5,444 nucleotides of DNA from Planctomycetota bacterium (lineage in GTDB: Bacteria > Planctomycetota > Phycisphaerae > WQYP01). The notes below the pieces were generated by a model. The model was not told the DNA's origin and made no database searches. It saw only the letters and a list, made by a program, of their open reading frames with translations. Numbering within the stretch: position 1 is the stretch's first letter; each line of letters begins with the position of its first letter. Of the stretch, positions 1-4,887 are shown piece after piece. A program made the position numbers and the translations under genes. The stretch is taken from NCBI GenBank assembly GCA_021818565.1, contig JAKATV010000299.1:1-5444 (forward strand). Direction: 5' to 3'.

Positions 1-2
1 AA

Positions 3-623
3 GTTGGCGTTGGTATTTTCCACCCTCACCCCGTTTACGCGGGATGGCTGGTTGCCGCGGTCACGATTTTTTTCATCCTGGGACTCACGGCCATCTATCA
101 ACTGCGTTTGCTGGCACCTAAAATCCAGGCATCGGAGGCGGCAAAGCTCGAGACGCAGGCATCACCTGAGCAACTGGCTTTTGGCACTCCCGGAAAAGAA
201 TTGGAAATGTCCATGCCGAAGGTGCTTGTGGCTACGCGCGGTTCTCCTCGCCTGCTGGATTTTGCGGCACAATATGCCAAGCAATCGGGCGCGATTCTTT
301 TTGTTATTTTCGTGCGTCAATTGAATCTGGCCTTTGCCGCCGATAGTGAAGGGCCGACGTTGGAAGAAGACCCTGATGCCATAGCCACATTCCGCAAAGC
401 GCAAGAGGTATGCGCCAAGGCGGAAGTTCCGCTGGTGCCGATTTACGCGGTTTCACCGGATGTGGCGTATACCATTCTGGATTTTGCGGCCACGTATTCG
501 GTTAATGCGCTGCTGATGGGTGTTTCCCGTCGGGGCACGATGCTGCGGGCCTTACATGGTGACACACTTACGGCTGTCGCCGATCAACTGCCGCAAGATA
601 TTCCATTGTTAATTCACGCATAA
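3..623 (+). CDS. APC-type permease with C-terminal universal stress protein domain (5' partial)
   Basis: The reading frame is open from the left edge, so the N-terminus and most membrane helices lie outside the window. The visible 206 residues start with a short loop, then one hydrophobic helix (about residues 13-32, ending FFILGLTAIYQL), then a charged linker rich in Ala, Glu and Lys (about 39-70). A USP-like alpha/beta domain follows from about residue 72 (PKVLVATRG) to the end (IPLLIHA). A membrane helix followed by a cytoplasmic USP domain is the architecture of APC-superfamily amino-acid or cation permeases with a regulatory tail. The substrate cannot be read from this fragment. The nucleotide-binding motif of USP proteins (G-x2-G-x9-G-S/T) is only partly kept: Gly173 and Gly186 have the right spacing, but the middle Gly is Arg176 and the final Ser/Thr is Asp187. 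An internal TTG at 108 could be taken for a start, but coding clearly continues upstream. The family call is good for the USP domain and inferred for the permease. Confidence 0.75.
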   Translation, partial: VGVGIFHPHPVYAGWLVAAVTIFFILGLTAIYQLRLLAPKIQASEAAKLETQASPEQLAFGTPGKELEMSMPKVLVATRGSPRLLDFAAQYAKQSGAILFVIFVRQLNLAFAADSEGPTLEEDPDAIATFRKAQEVCAKAEVPLVPIYAVSPDVAYTILDFAATYSVNALLMGVSRRGTMLRALHGDTLTAVADQLPQDIPLLIHA

Positions 624-632
624 AATAGTGAA

Positions 633-664
633 CCCGCTAACCTGAAAAAAGTCAGGTTAAGGGG
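633..664 (+). terminator. Possible weak terminator hairpin after the permease gene
   Basis: TAACCTGA (638-645) and TCAGGTTA (652-659) form a perfect 8-bp inverted repeat around a 6-base A-rich loop. CCC at 633-635 and GGG at 661-663 could extend it past a small internal bulge. It starts 14 bases after the permease stop. No T-run follows directly; the nearest, TTTTTT, lies at 678-683. It may therefore be a weak terminator, a processing site or an mRNA-stabilising hairpin between the permease and the phosphatase. Confidence 0.4.
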
Positions 665-698
665 CTAGTTTATATTGTTTTTTGAGGCTGTATCACCC

Positions 699-1325
699 AT
701 GAATGTAACGATAAAACCCGCTTGGCAGACCCATCCTCAGGCTGAACTGCCTGAGCATATTGGCGGACTTATTTTTGATTGCGACGGCACACTTGTTGAT
801 ACCATGCCCATGCACTATCGGGCGTGGCAGACCGCATTGGGCGAAGCCGGTATTCCGCTAGCCGAAGAGGAATTTTACCGTCTGGCCGGCATGCCAACGC
901 TGCAAATTGCACAAGCCCTGGCTTTGGAGCATAAATCCAATGTATCCGGCGAGCATATTACTCATCGTAAGGAAGAGGCGTATATTGAAAGTATTCCGGG
1001 TATTGCGCTGATTCCCGCGGTGGTCGCCATTGCCCGGCGCGAACATGGTCGTCGTCGGCTTTCCGTTGCCAGCGGTGGCATTCATCGAATTGTAGATGAG
1101 CAACTGCGAGCCGCAGGACTGCTGGACTTATTCCCTATTGTGATTTGCGCCGATGATGTCGAACATGGAAAACCCGCACCCGATTCGTTTCTTGCGGCGG
1201 CTTCACGCATGGGGCTGAAGCCCGAACAATGCATTGTGTATGAAGACGGCGAATTGGGATTTCAGGCGGCGGCGGCGGCCGGAATGAGTTGCGTGGACGT
1301 ACGGCCATGGTATGGAATTCAATAG
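699..1325 (+). CDS. yqaB: HAD-superfamily phosphatase, YqaB / beta-phosphoglucomutase-like
   Basis: This is a cytoplasmic sugar-phosphate phosphatase of the HAD superfamily, 208 residues from the ATG at 699. All four HAD motifs are visible. Motif I is FDCDGTLVDT, with nucleophile Asp27 and general acid/base Asp29. Motif II is SVASGG (Ser125). Motif III is the lysine of HGKPAPD (Lys158). Motif IV is YEDGELG (Glu182-Asp183, Mg2+ ligands). The small helical cap lies between motifs I and II (about residues 35-100). Segments such as AGLIFD-type starts, GSPT/GMPT-xxIAQA, HGRR and HKPAPD-type motifs recall E. coli YqaB, which dephosphorylates fructose-1-phosphate and 6-phosphogluconate; exact substrate preference is not visible. 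An in-frame TTG at 675 would add eight residues. I prefer the ATG because GAGG at 684-687 lies 11 bases before it and the added residues (MFFEAVSP) look non-coding. The stop lies 10 bases from the stop of the converging exporter gene. A beta-phosphoglucomutase is the main alternative. Confidence 0.88.
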   Translation: MNVTIKPAWQTHPQAELPEHIGGLIFDCDGTLVDTMPMHYRAWQTALGEAGIPLAEEEFYRLAGMPTLQIAQALALEHKSNVSGEHITHRKEEAYIESIPGIALIPAVVAIARREHGRRRLSVASGGIHRIVDEQLRAAGLLDLFPIVICADDVEHGKPAPDSFLAAASRMGLKPEQCIVYEDGELGFQAAAAAGMSCVDVRPWYGIQ

Positions 1326-1335
1326 ACTGATCGGC

Positions 1336-2913
1336 TTAATGCACGTTCACCGGTTTGCTTCGATGGATCGGTATTTTTAGAAAAAATACAAAGGGAATGC
1401 AGCACAATACCAGCACCGCCATTAAGCGGAAGTTAAACACATACGCCATGACGCCGGCTTGTTGAACCAGAGACTGGTAGATCAATGCAAATGCCTGTTG
1501 ATGGGCGGTAACCGCCGGAGCGTGCGCGGCGAACATGCCCTGGAGATGATTCACCCGAGTATTAAACACAGGATTCAATTGTGTGGTGTGTGACACCAGC
1601 ATATTCTGGCTGCTTTGACTTTCACGGCTAAGCAAGGCGGTGGTCACCGAAATACCGAAAGCACCACCGATATTCCGCATCAGATTGTAAATACTTGTGG
1701 CATTGCCCATCTGATCGTTGCGCAAGGTCCCAACCGCTGTGGTTGTCAGAGGTATAAACAACATGCTTGTGGCAAATCCGTTGATGATAATAGGCCAGGT
1801 AACGCTGAATTTTCCAATCTCCGGGTCGACGTGCCCCAGCAGGAAACTTGAGTAGGCCAAGGCCAATAGTGCGCTAATCATCAGAAATCGGTTGTCAATA
1901 AGATTCGTCAGTCGCCCGATGACCAGTATGCCGATCACCGAACCAATTCCGCGCGGACTTACAGCCAAGCCGCTGTCCAACGCGGAGTAGCCCATGATTG
2001 TCTGAAGAAAAAGCGGCAGAAGCGCTGTCGTGGCGTACAGCACAATACCGACAATGAATATCAAGATTGTACCGATCAGCAGATTACGATTTTTTAACAC
2101 CCGCAAATTTACCAGCGGTGCGTCACTGGTAAGCTCCCACACAATAAACGCGAGAAAGCCCAGTACGGCGATAGCCGCAAACCACCGGACCCACACAGCG
2201 CCAAACCAGTCCGCGTCCTGTCCTTTATCCAACATGATTTGCAGCGCCGCAATCCACACCGAAAGTAAAATAAAGCCGACGGTATCCAGTTTGGTCTTCA
2301 CGGCATGTCGGATGTAGGGTGGATCCTCCACGTACGTTTGCACCATAAGAAACGCCACCATCGCAACAGGGATATTAATGTAAAATACCCATCGCCAGGA
2401 AAAGGAATCGGTAATCCATCCGCCGAGCGTCGGCCCGATAACCGGTGCGCAAATCACGCCAAAGGTATAAAACGCCATGGCTTGTCCGCGCTTTTCCACA
2501 GGGAAACTTTCCAGCAAAATTGCTTGGGCACTGGGTTGTAAGGCCCCCCCGCCGGCCCCCTGAATAACCAGCGCAAAGATTAAAAATGGAAAATTGGGAG
2601 CTGCGCCCGCCAGTACTGAGGCTATCGCAAAGATCGAAATACAGGTTAATAAAAACCGTTTCCGCCCGAATGTTCGGCTCAACCACCCGGCGGCGGTCAA
2701 TACCACTGCGTTGGAGATCAGGTAGCTGGTCAATACCCAGGTTGCGTCATCCGGCGTGATGGACATGCTGCCGGCGATGTGTGGCAATGCCACGTTGGCA
2801 ATAGAGGTGTCCAGCACCTCCATAAACGTGCCCAGCATCACGGATACCGCGATCATCCACGGGTTGGCCTGCGGCTTCCATAGCGCGTGGTCCTGCGACA
2901 ATGCAGTGCTCAC
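1336..2913 (-). CDS. DHA2-family MFS exporter (EmrB/QacA type, 14 transmembrane helices)
   Basis: A 525-residue inner-membrane proton-driven antiporter of the DHA2 branch of the major facilitator superfamily; E. coli EmrB is of similar length. The family signature in helix 1 is clear (GTFMEVLDTSIANVALP, with Asp35). MFS motif A follows helix 2 (GWLSRTFGRKR, residues 76-86). Motif C, the antiporter motif of helix 5, is present (GVICAPVIGPTLGGW, residues 152-166). The hydrophobicity pattern fits 14 helices, including the extra central pair, and there is a long hydrophilic loop before the last helix, as in EmrB. The start is GTG at 2911-2913, with GGGAG (plus-strand CTCCC 2921-2925) 7 bases upstream. 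It is the last gene of the fabZ-ACP-exporter set, 85 bases after the ACP stop. No EmrA-type membrane-fusion partner or TolC-like protein is present, so it may act alone or with proteins encoded elsewhere. Substrate unknown; the ACP neighbourhood hints at a lipid-like or acyl compound (inference). Confidence 0.92.
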   Translation of the reverse strand: MSTALSQDHALWKPQANPWMIAVSVMLGTFMEVLDTSIANVALPHIAGSMSITPDDATWVLTSYLISNAVVLTAAGWLSRTFGRKRFLLTCISIFAIASVLAGAAPNFPFLIFALVIQGAGGGALQPSAQAILLESFPVEKRGQAMAFYTFGVICAPVIGPTLGGWITDSFSWRWVFYINIPVAMVAFLMVQTYVEDPPYIRHAVKTKLDTVGFILLSVWIAALQIMLDKGQDADWFGAVWVRWFAAIAVLGFLAFIVWELTSDAPLVNLRVLKNRNLLIGTILIFIVGIVLYATTALLPLFLQTIMGYSALDSGLAVSPRGIGSVIGILVIGRLTNLIDNRFLMISALLALAYSSFLLGHVDPEIGKFSVTWPIIINGFATSMLFIPLTTTAVGTLRNDQMGNATSIYNLMRNIGGAFGISVTTALLSRESQSSQNMLVSHTTQLNPVFNTRVNHLQGMFAAHAPAVTAHQQAFALIYQSLVQQAGVMAYVFNFRLMAVLVLCCIPFVFFLKIPIHRSKPVNVH

Positions 2914-2920
2914 AGAATCA

Positions 2921-2925
2921 CTCCC
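2921..2925 (-). promoter_or_regulatory. Ribosome binding site fixing the GTG start of the exporter
   Basis: On the minus strand GGGAG lies 7 bases before GTG at 2913. This supports the unusual start over any internal ATG. The ACP gene has the same GGGAG element (3410-3414) 6 bases before its ATG. Confidence 0.6.
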
Positions 2926-2998
2926 GTGGTTCCTTCAGACTTGATCCTACCCGTATGGCCTTCATTGCGGCGCAACCTTTCCCAGGCGGCATGACTGT

Positions 2999-3403
2999 TC
3001 AAGCCGGGTTGGCGGCAAGTTTGTACATGACAAACCGCACCATCGTATTGACCGTAAATACGTCACGGAATTTACTGATATCCGGATCCTGCTCAAACGC
3101 GGTCATATCCGCCACCGCAAACGGCATACGTTTTTTCAGTTCCGCAATGCCGCCGGCGGTAAGTTTGCCATTGCTGACCAACTCGGGGTTTGTCAGGAAC
3201 GACTCAATACTCATGTCGCCGGGCTGAATTTTGATACCGAATGCTTTTTCCAACTGGAATTGAATATCCAGATAATCAATGGATTCCGCGCCCAAATCCT
3301 GCGTGAGCTTGGATTCGGGTTTGACGTCATCGCTATCCACCGCCAGAGCCGAAGTCAAAACATCACGGACTTTGGCAAAAACTTCTTCTTCTGTCATCGG
3401 CAT
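2999..3403 (-). CDS. Acyl carrier protein with C-terminal extension
   Basis: This small acidic protein of 134 residues carries a phosphopantetheine-dependent acyl carrier domain. The domain covers about residues 4-85, with the attachment motif DLGAESIDYLDI. Ser41 is the predicted 4'-phosphopantetheine site, and the following IDYLDI replaces the usual LD-TVEL. The second half of the fold (FQLEKAFGIKI, then PGDMS) matches ACP helices II and III. A stretch of about 50 residues follows, from LTAGGIAELKKRMPFAV to MYKLAANPA. Type II fatty-acid-synthase ACPs are normally about 75-85 residues, so this tail is an addition. The gene starts at ATG 3403 with a good GGGAG site. It lies 122 bases downstream of the FabZ-like dehydratase and 85 bases upstream of the exporter, all on one strand. 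The pairing suggests that the dehydratase acts on acyl groups held by this ACP, probably in a specialised acyl pathway rather than bulk fatty-acid synthesis (inference). No phosphopantetheinyl transferase is in the window. Confidence 0.9.
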   Translation of the reverse strand: MPMTEEEVFAKVRDVLTSALAVDSDDVKPESKLTQDLGAESIDYLDIQFQLEKAFGIKIQPGDMSIESFLTNPELVSNGKLTAGGIAELKKRMPFAVADMTAFEQDPDISKFRDVFTVNTMVRFVMYKLAANPA

Positions 3404-3487
3404 GTAATACTCCCGTTATCCTTCTGTAGGAAACACTTAAGAAAATAAAACCACGACCCAGCCATCCCGGCAATAAGAGCCGTACGA

Positions 3488-3512
3488 CTGCCGCCTGCAC
3501 GCACAGGCAGCC
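3488..3512 (-). other. Intergenic hairpin between dehydratase and ACP genes
   Basis: On the minus strand GCTGCCTG and CAGGCGGC form an 8-bp stem (one G-U pair) around a 6-base TGCGTG loop, shortly after the dehydratase stop. No T-run follows, so it is not a standard terminator. It could protect the upstream mRNA segment or set unequal expression of dehydratase and ACP. The rest of the 122-base gap (3404-3525) shows only the ACP ribosome binding site. Confidence 0.35.
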
Positions 3513-3525
3513 GGTGTACCCTTTT

Positions 3526-4005
3526 TTACGCGGCGACGGCCCGCTGAAGCTGCTGCCATTGTCGCCGCAATTGTTCTATTATAACAGCATCCAGCGCGGC
3601 GAGACTGGAATCAGTATCTTTCAGACTTTTATGCACCAATTCAATACGGCCCTGAATCGCGGTTGCCTGCCCCACCGTACCGCGAATTTTAAACTCACTG
3701 CCCTGCGCAGCCATACGAGTAACTTCCGCATGGACACGCAAGGCATTGCCCGGCGCTACAAACGAGCCATACCGTATCCCCCTGGCTTCCCGCAGCACCA
3801 CCAAACTATGCTCAAACCCATGGCATTCGCGCACCAGCCACGCCGCAGACTGCACGGCCGCTTCCAGCATCATCACGCCCGGTAGCACGGGAAAATCCGG
3901 AAAATGGTCCGCGAGATACTCCTCCGCCAGGCTTACCTGCTTGATCATGGTAATCGCCTTGCCGGATTCCAGACTTACCAGCGCATCAACCAGGGAAAAT
4001 TTCAA
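3526..4005 (-). CDS. FabZ-like 3-hydroxyacyl-ACP dehydratase (hotdog fold)
   Basis: A 159-residue hotdog-fold protein of the FabA/FabZ family, which removes water from 3-hydroxyacyl-ACP to give trans-2-enoyl-ACP in the cytoplasm. The active-site segment is clear: ADHFPDFPVLPGVMMLEAAVQ. Catalytic His34 sits in HFP and Glu48 in LEA, 14 residues apart, the same spacing as in E. coli FabZ. The Pro-Val-x-Pro-Gly turn of the family is intact. Later strands follow (LREARGIRYGSFVAPGNALRVHAEV, shown here only as landmarks), then a helical tail of about 30 residues rich in Gln, Arg and Leu. The start is TTG at 4003-4005. The frame is closed by a stop at 4033-4035 and has no ATG between, and AAGGTG (plus 4013-4018) lies 7 bases upstream. 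The N-terminus MKFSLVDALVSLE fits the expected first strand. It is the first gene of the minus-strand set with ACP and exporter. It may be a second, specialised FabZ rather than the housekeeping enzyme. Confidence 0.88.
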   Translation of the reverse strand: MKFSLVDALVSLESGKAITMIKQVSLAEEYLADHFPDFPVLPGVMMLEAAVQSAAWLVRECHGFEHSLVVLREARGIRYGSFVAPGNALRVHAEVTRMAAQGSEFKIRGTVGQATAIQGRIELVHKSLKDTDSSLAALDAVIIEQLRRQWQQLQRAVAA

Positions 4006-4090
4006 TTCAGGACACCTTGTTTCGCCGGCCTTTCAGCCAAAAGCCCACCGGGAGCAGCACACGCTTTCCAACTTCCGACGGCATACTGCA

Positions 4091-4119
4091 TTTTTACACG
4101 CTTTACGGCGTTTTGACAA
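4091..4119 (-). promoter_or_regulatory. Candidate sigma-70-type promoter of the fabZ-ACP-exporter set
   Basis: On the minus strand, TTGTCA (plus 4114-4119) and TAAAAA (plus 4091-4096) are separated by 17 bases. Each differs from the -35 or -10 consensus by one or two bases. Transcription would start near 4084, giving a leader of about 80 bases before the TTG start of the dehydratase. Confidence 0.4.
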
Positions 4120-4184
4120 GAAGCGTTACCGGATGTGCGCGGTTATTTGACTTAATCAGGTATCACAAAGAGTGCCATTATTTC

Positions 4185-4226
4185 TGAATTTTTCAAAGCT
4201 ACCAATGGTATTGAGCCGATGCTCAA
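4185..4226. repeat. Cluster of three short perfect dyads in the divergent intergenic region
   Basis: Three small inverted repeats lie close together: TGAA-ttt-TTCA (4185-4195), TACCA-a-TGGTA (4200-4210) and TTGAGC-cgat-GCTCAA (4211-4226). None is followed by a T-run on either strand, so they look more like protein-binding sites or small RNA hairpins than terminators. Short dyads also occur by chance, so the call is tentative. Confidence 0.3.
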
Positions 4227-4269
4227 AAGAGTTATATGGAGGTCAAGCTATTTTCATACCTATCTGTGT

Positions 4270-4307
4270 TAATAAATTATTTGACATTGATATAATTTAA
4301 TTTATTA
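4270..4307. promoter_or_regulatory. AT-rich inverted repeat, candidate ArsR-type operator
   Basis: TAATAAATT (4270-4278) and AATTTATTA (4299-4307) are perfect 9-base inverted arms separated by 20 bases. A second overlapping pair is AAATTAT (4274-4280) with ATAATTT (4292-4298). The repeat encloses both promoter elements upstream of the ArsR-family gene, where an autorepressor would be expected to bind. Low sequence complexity makes chance symmetry possible. Confidence 0.4.
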
Positions 4308-4308
4308 T
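4281..4308 (+). promoter_or_regulatory. Strong sigma-70-type promoter upstream of the arsR-family gene
   Basis: A perfect -35 box, TTGACA (4281-4286), stands 16 bases before TATTAT (4303-4308), one base off consensus. Overlapping it is an alternative perfect extended -10, TG-a-TATAAT (4288-4296). With the first pair, transcription would begin near 4315; with the extended -10, near 4303. Either gives a leader of about 160 bases before the ArsR-family start codon. Confidence 0.55.
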
Positions 4309-4329
4309 GGAAGGAGGTACGTAAAAGCA

Positions 4330-4377
4330 ATGGCGAGCCAATACGCGGTTACTCGTGTCTGGCCGGTTGATTGCTGA
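4330..4377 (+). CDS. Possible 15-residue leader peptide
   Basis: An ATG at 4330 opens a 15-codon frame (MASQYAVTRVWPVDC) ending in TGA. A very strong Shine-Dalgarno sequence, AAGGAGGT (4311-4318), lies upstream. The spacing from GGAGG to the ATG is 12 bases, longer than usual. No run of a single regulatory amino acid is seen, and the peptide resembles nothing I recognise. It could be a translated leader controlling the ArsR-family gene downstream, or the Shine-Dalgarno match could be a relic or accidental. A still shorter alternative, ATG at 4307 (MEGGT), overlaps the site itself. Confidence 0.2.
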   Translation: MASQYAVTRVWPVDC

Positions 4378-4398
4378 TTTATCTTTTTGACGTAACCG
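4346..4398 (+). other. Inverted repeat in the arsR leader
   Basis: CGGTTAC (4346-4352) and GTAACCG (4392-4398) are perfect 7-base complements 39 bases apart, extendable by one G-T pair. In a transcript from the upstream promoter they could close a long-loop stem that overlaps the possible leader peptide frame. The remaining stretch 4399-4460 holds a TATGAT box at 4402-4407 without a convincing -35. Confidence 0.25.
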
Positions 4399-4472
4399 TT
4401 ATATGATCCCGCAAACAGGGACTTTGGCGGTATTGTTCAGTAGTTCTCAACGCTGCATTTCGGAGTATTGAT

Positions 4473-4793
4473 ATGGTTTCCAAAGCGGATATGGAAAAAA
4501 GCCAGATGGAATTATGCGATTTATTTCGGCTTTTATCCGATCATACGCGCCTGCAAATTGTCTTGTTTCTAGCCACAGGTGAGCACACGGTCACCGACCT
4601 GTGCGCAGCCCTGAATTTGCCCCAACCCACAGTCAGCCATCACCTTGGCCTGCTGCGGATGAATCGTTTAATCGTCAATGAAAGACAGGGAAAAAAGGTT
4701 ATCTATTCCCTTAGTCCTTCCGCGCGAAGTTTGAAGAAGGCGATTAAATTTTCGGTGCCCCCCTACGCGGTCACACTCGAGGACAGCCACTGA
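4473..4793 (+). CDS. ArsR-family winged-helix transcriptional regulator
   Basis: This 106-residue protein is a typical length for ArsR/SmtB repressors, which bind DNA as dimers and let go when a ligand or stress signal is sensed. The winged helix-turn-helix is clear: LFRLLSDHTRLQIVLFL at residues 17-33, then the recognition helix region LPQPTVSHHLGLLRMNRLI (49-67), then the wing VNERQGKKVIYSL (68-80). Aligned by eye with E. coli ArsR, the metal-site segment LCVCDLC corresponds here to HTVTDLC. Two site cysteines are therefore Thr39 and Thr41, and only Cys44 remains. No SmtB-type C-terminal metal site (Asp/His pattern) is visible. The ligand is thus not predictable and may not be a metal. The ATG at 4473 has GGAG (4462-4465) 7 bases upstream. 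The gene is divergent from the fabZ set and has a dyad-rich promoter region, so autoregulation is likely and control of the neighbouring set is possible. Confidence 0.88.
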   Translation: MVSKADMEKSQMELCDLFRLLSDHTRLQIVLFLATGEHTVTDLCAALNLPQPTVSHHLGLLRMNRLIVNERQGKKVIYSLSPSARSLKKAIKFSVPPYAVTLEDSH

Positions 4794-4820
4794 TCTATGA
4801 CAACGCACTGGGGTGGTTTC

Positions 4821-4830
4821 CACTTAAGTG
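4821..4830. repeat. Perfect 10-bp palindrome between arsR-family gene and methyltransferase
   Basis: CACTTAAGTG is fully self-complementary and lies 27 bases after the ArsR-family stop. It includes the stop codon that closes the methyltransferase frame upstream. Function unknown; it may be chance. Confidence 0.2.
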
Positions 4831-4887
4831 CCGTTCCGCACGTCAGAGATTCGGTCGTGTCCCCACAGCGATGTCCGGAGTGCCGCC

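Noticed and set aside
1264..1280. GGC trinucleotide repeat in the phosphatase gene
   Set aside because: It encodes an alanine stretch (QAAAAAGM) that aligns with the QAARAAGM segment of YqaB-type enzymes without insertion.
2544..2560. C7 and C5 tracts as a possible phase-variation site
   Set aside because: Seven bases is short for slippage, and the tracts encode the conserved Gly-rich QGAGGGALQ segment of the exporter.
2375..2686. 103-residue minus-strand ORF inside the exporter gene
   Set aside because: It overlaps the MFS gene in another frame and has no plausible fold; the MFS frame carries all family motifs there.
3514..3885. 123-residue plus-strand ORF, and the neighbouring 134-residue ORF at 3746-4150
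   Set aside because: Both lie mainly opposite the FabZ-like gene, whose catalytic residues are intact, and show no domain features. The part beyond 4005 is intergenic.
4006..4472. Known riboswitch, tRNA or small RNA gene in the large intergenic region
   Set aside because: I found no cloverleaf, CCA end or riboswitch core that I recognise; only promoters, dyads and a possible mini-ORF can be supported.
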